Positions 6,102-6,386 of a stretch of 6,386 bases of DNA are shown in pieces (the first letter of the stretch is position 1; each line of letters starts with the position of its first letter). The notes beneath the pieces are model-generated. The model had not been told where the DNA came from, did no database searches, and worked only from the letters and a program-made list of their open reading frames with translations. The translations under genes and the position numbers were made by a program. The DNA lies in NCBI GenBank assembly GCA_002343335.1, contig DDSI01000082.1, positions 1 through 6,386 on the forward strand, written 5' to 3'. The stretch comes from Bacteriovoracaceae bacterium UBA2394. GTDB taxonomy: Bacteria; Bdellovibrionota; UBA2394.

Positions 6102-6179
6102 TAAATCAACTTCATTGCGCAAAGGATCTCATTAACGCTGGGCAATAATCTGAAGATGGGGCCCGACAGTCGCGTTCAG

Positions 6180-6195
6180 GACACTCGGATTTTCA
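6180..6195 (-). repeat. tRNA-Phe-like fragment
   Basis: GACACTCGGATTTTCA matches 6371-6386 inside tRNA-Phe at 14 of 16 positions; the two mismatches are adjacent. On the minus strand this covers the T33-GAA-AA half loop, the 3' anticodon stem and the variable loop. The flanks lose clear similarity and no T-loop motif follows, so it is at most a degraded remnant. Confidence 0.35.
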
Positions 6196-6345
6196 AAGGA
6201 CTAAAAACCTGTGCCGCCAATTCATTTCGTCATTTGGCAATTTTCTCCAGCGCATGTTCCCCTACAGCGAGGCGTCGCAAGGACCGGAAGGGTGAATAAG
6301 CCCTGAATGGGCCATGAATCTCTGAGGACCGAAGCGCGGAGAAAA

Positions 6346-6386
6346 TGCCCAGAGACGGAATTGAACCGCCGACACGAGGATTTTCA
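6346..6386 (-). tRNA. tRNA-Phe(GAA), 3' part, cut by window edge
   Basis: The window holds tRNA positions 33-73; the 5' half lies beyond the right edge. Read on the minus strand: T33, anticodon GAA, AA, 3' anticodon stem TCCTC, 5-nt variable loop GTGTC, T-arm GGCGG-TTCAATT-CCGTC (five pairs with one G-T), 3' acceptor strand TCTGGGC and discriminator A73. The 41 bases fit the 41 standard positions exactly. CCA is not encoded (TTTTC follows), so the end must be added by the CCA-adding enzyme. The anticodon reads UUU/UUC, and the GTGTC variable loop is typical of bacterial tRNA-Phe. Confidence 0.96.

Larger units (their letters stand above)
6044..6345. other. Gene-free region between DUF2892 and tRNA-Phe
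   Basis: Its left 60 bases hold the ribosome site and promoter of the DUF2892 gene. The rest has no reading frame with a credible start. It carries a 16-nt near copy of the tRNA-Phe anticodon-to-variable-loop segment (6180-6195). It also has an inverted copy of the tRNA 3' flank (6241-6253 against 6335-6345) and a small GCCC/GGGC hairpin (6300-6312) without a T-run. No clear terminator for the tRNA was found. Confidence 0.6.

Noticed and set aside
6156..6299. 47-codon open frame on the plus strand in the gene-free region
   Set aside because: It has no ribosome site, its composition is unlike that of the neighbouring genes (Arg/Ser/Cys-rich without a pattern), and it overlaps the tRNA-like fragment. 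Better treated as chance.
6300..6312. GCCC/GGGC hairpin as terminator of tRNA-Phe
   Set aside because: Only 4 bp and no T-run on the minus strand after it.

Overview
The window looks like an ordinary chromosomal stretch of a Gram-negative bacterium. It has Sec signal peptides, lipoprotein signals, Shine-Dalgarno sites and a DUF2892 inner-membrane protein. The density of unrecognised exported proteins, the roughly balanced base composition and a MYXO-CTERM-like tail on one protein suggest a predatory or delta-type lineage such as Bdellovibrionota or a relative. That placement is inference; no marker here fixes the taxon.

Layout. (1) 1-171 is the 3' end of ahcY (S-adenosylhomocysteine hydrolase), recognisable from its conserved NAD-binding C-terminus. 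(2) 287-757 is a small predicted lipoprotein of unknown function, closed by a strong intrinsic terminator (784-815). (3) 936-3452 holds three co-directional genes for exported proteins of unknown function. They are a 313-aa lipoprotein, a 223-aa secreted protein that starts inside the lipoprotein's stop codon (ATGA overlap), and a 282-aa mostly helical secreted protein 58 bp further on. (4) On the minus strand, 3442-3837 encodes a small membrane protein with a C-terminal zinc ribbon. Its 3' end overlaps the helical gene by 11 bp tail to tail. (5) From a divergent intergenic region, 3978-5465 reads right and encodes a 495-aa exported protein: parallel beta-helix, Pro/acidic linker, Ig-like domain, and a Cys + hydrophobic + Arg tail that resembles a C-terminal sorting signal. 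A 109-aa exported orphan (5506-5835) follows 40 bp later. (6) 5855-6043 (minus) is a DUF2892/YgaP-type membrane protein with a good promoter, and a terminator whose loop contains its stop codon. (7) 6044-6345 has no convincing gene. (8) The right edge cuts a tRNA-Phe(GAA) gene on the minus strand (6346-6386).

How the genes work together. Only ahcY, tRNA-Phe and the DUF2892 protein can be named. The rest suggests a cell-envelope or secretome region, with most products predicted to leave the cytoplasm. The strongest functional link is the translationally coupled lipoprotein/secreted pair at 936-2545. I see no phage, IS, CRISPR, toxin-antitoxin or recognisable defence system. The best leads are the sorting-signal-like tail on the beta-helix protein, the coupled exported pair, and a tRNA-Phe-like fragment beside the real tRNA.
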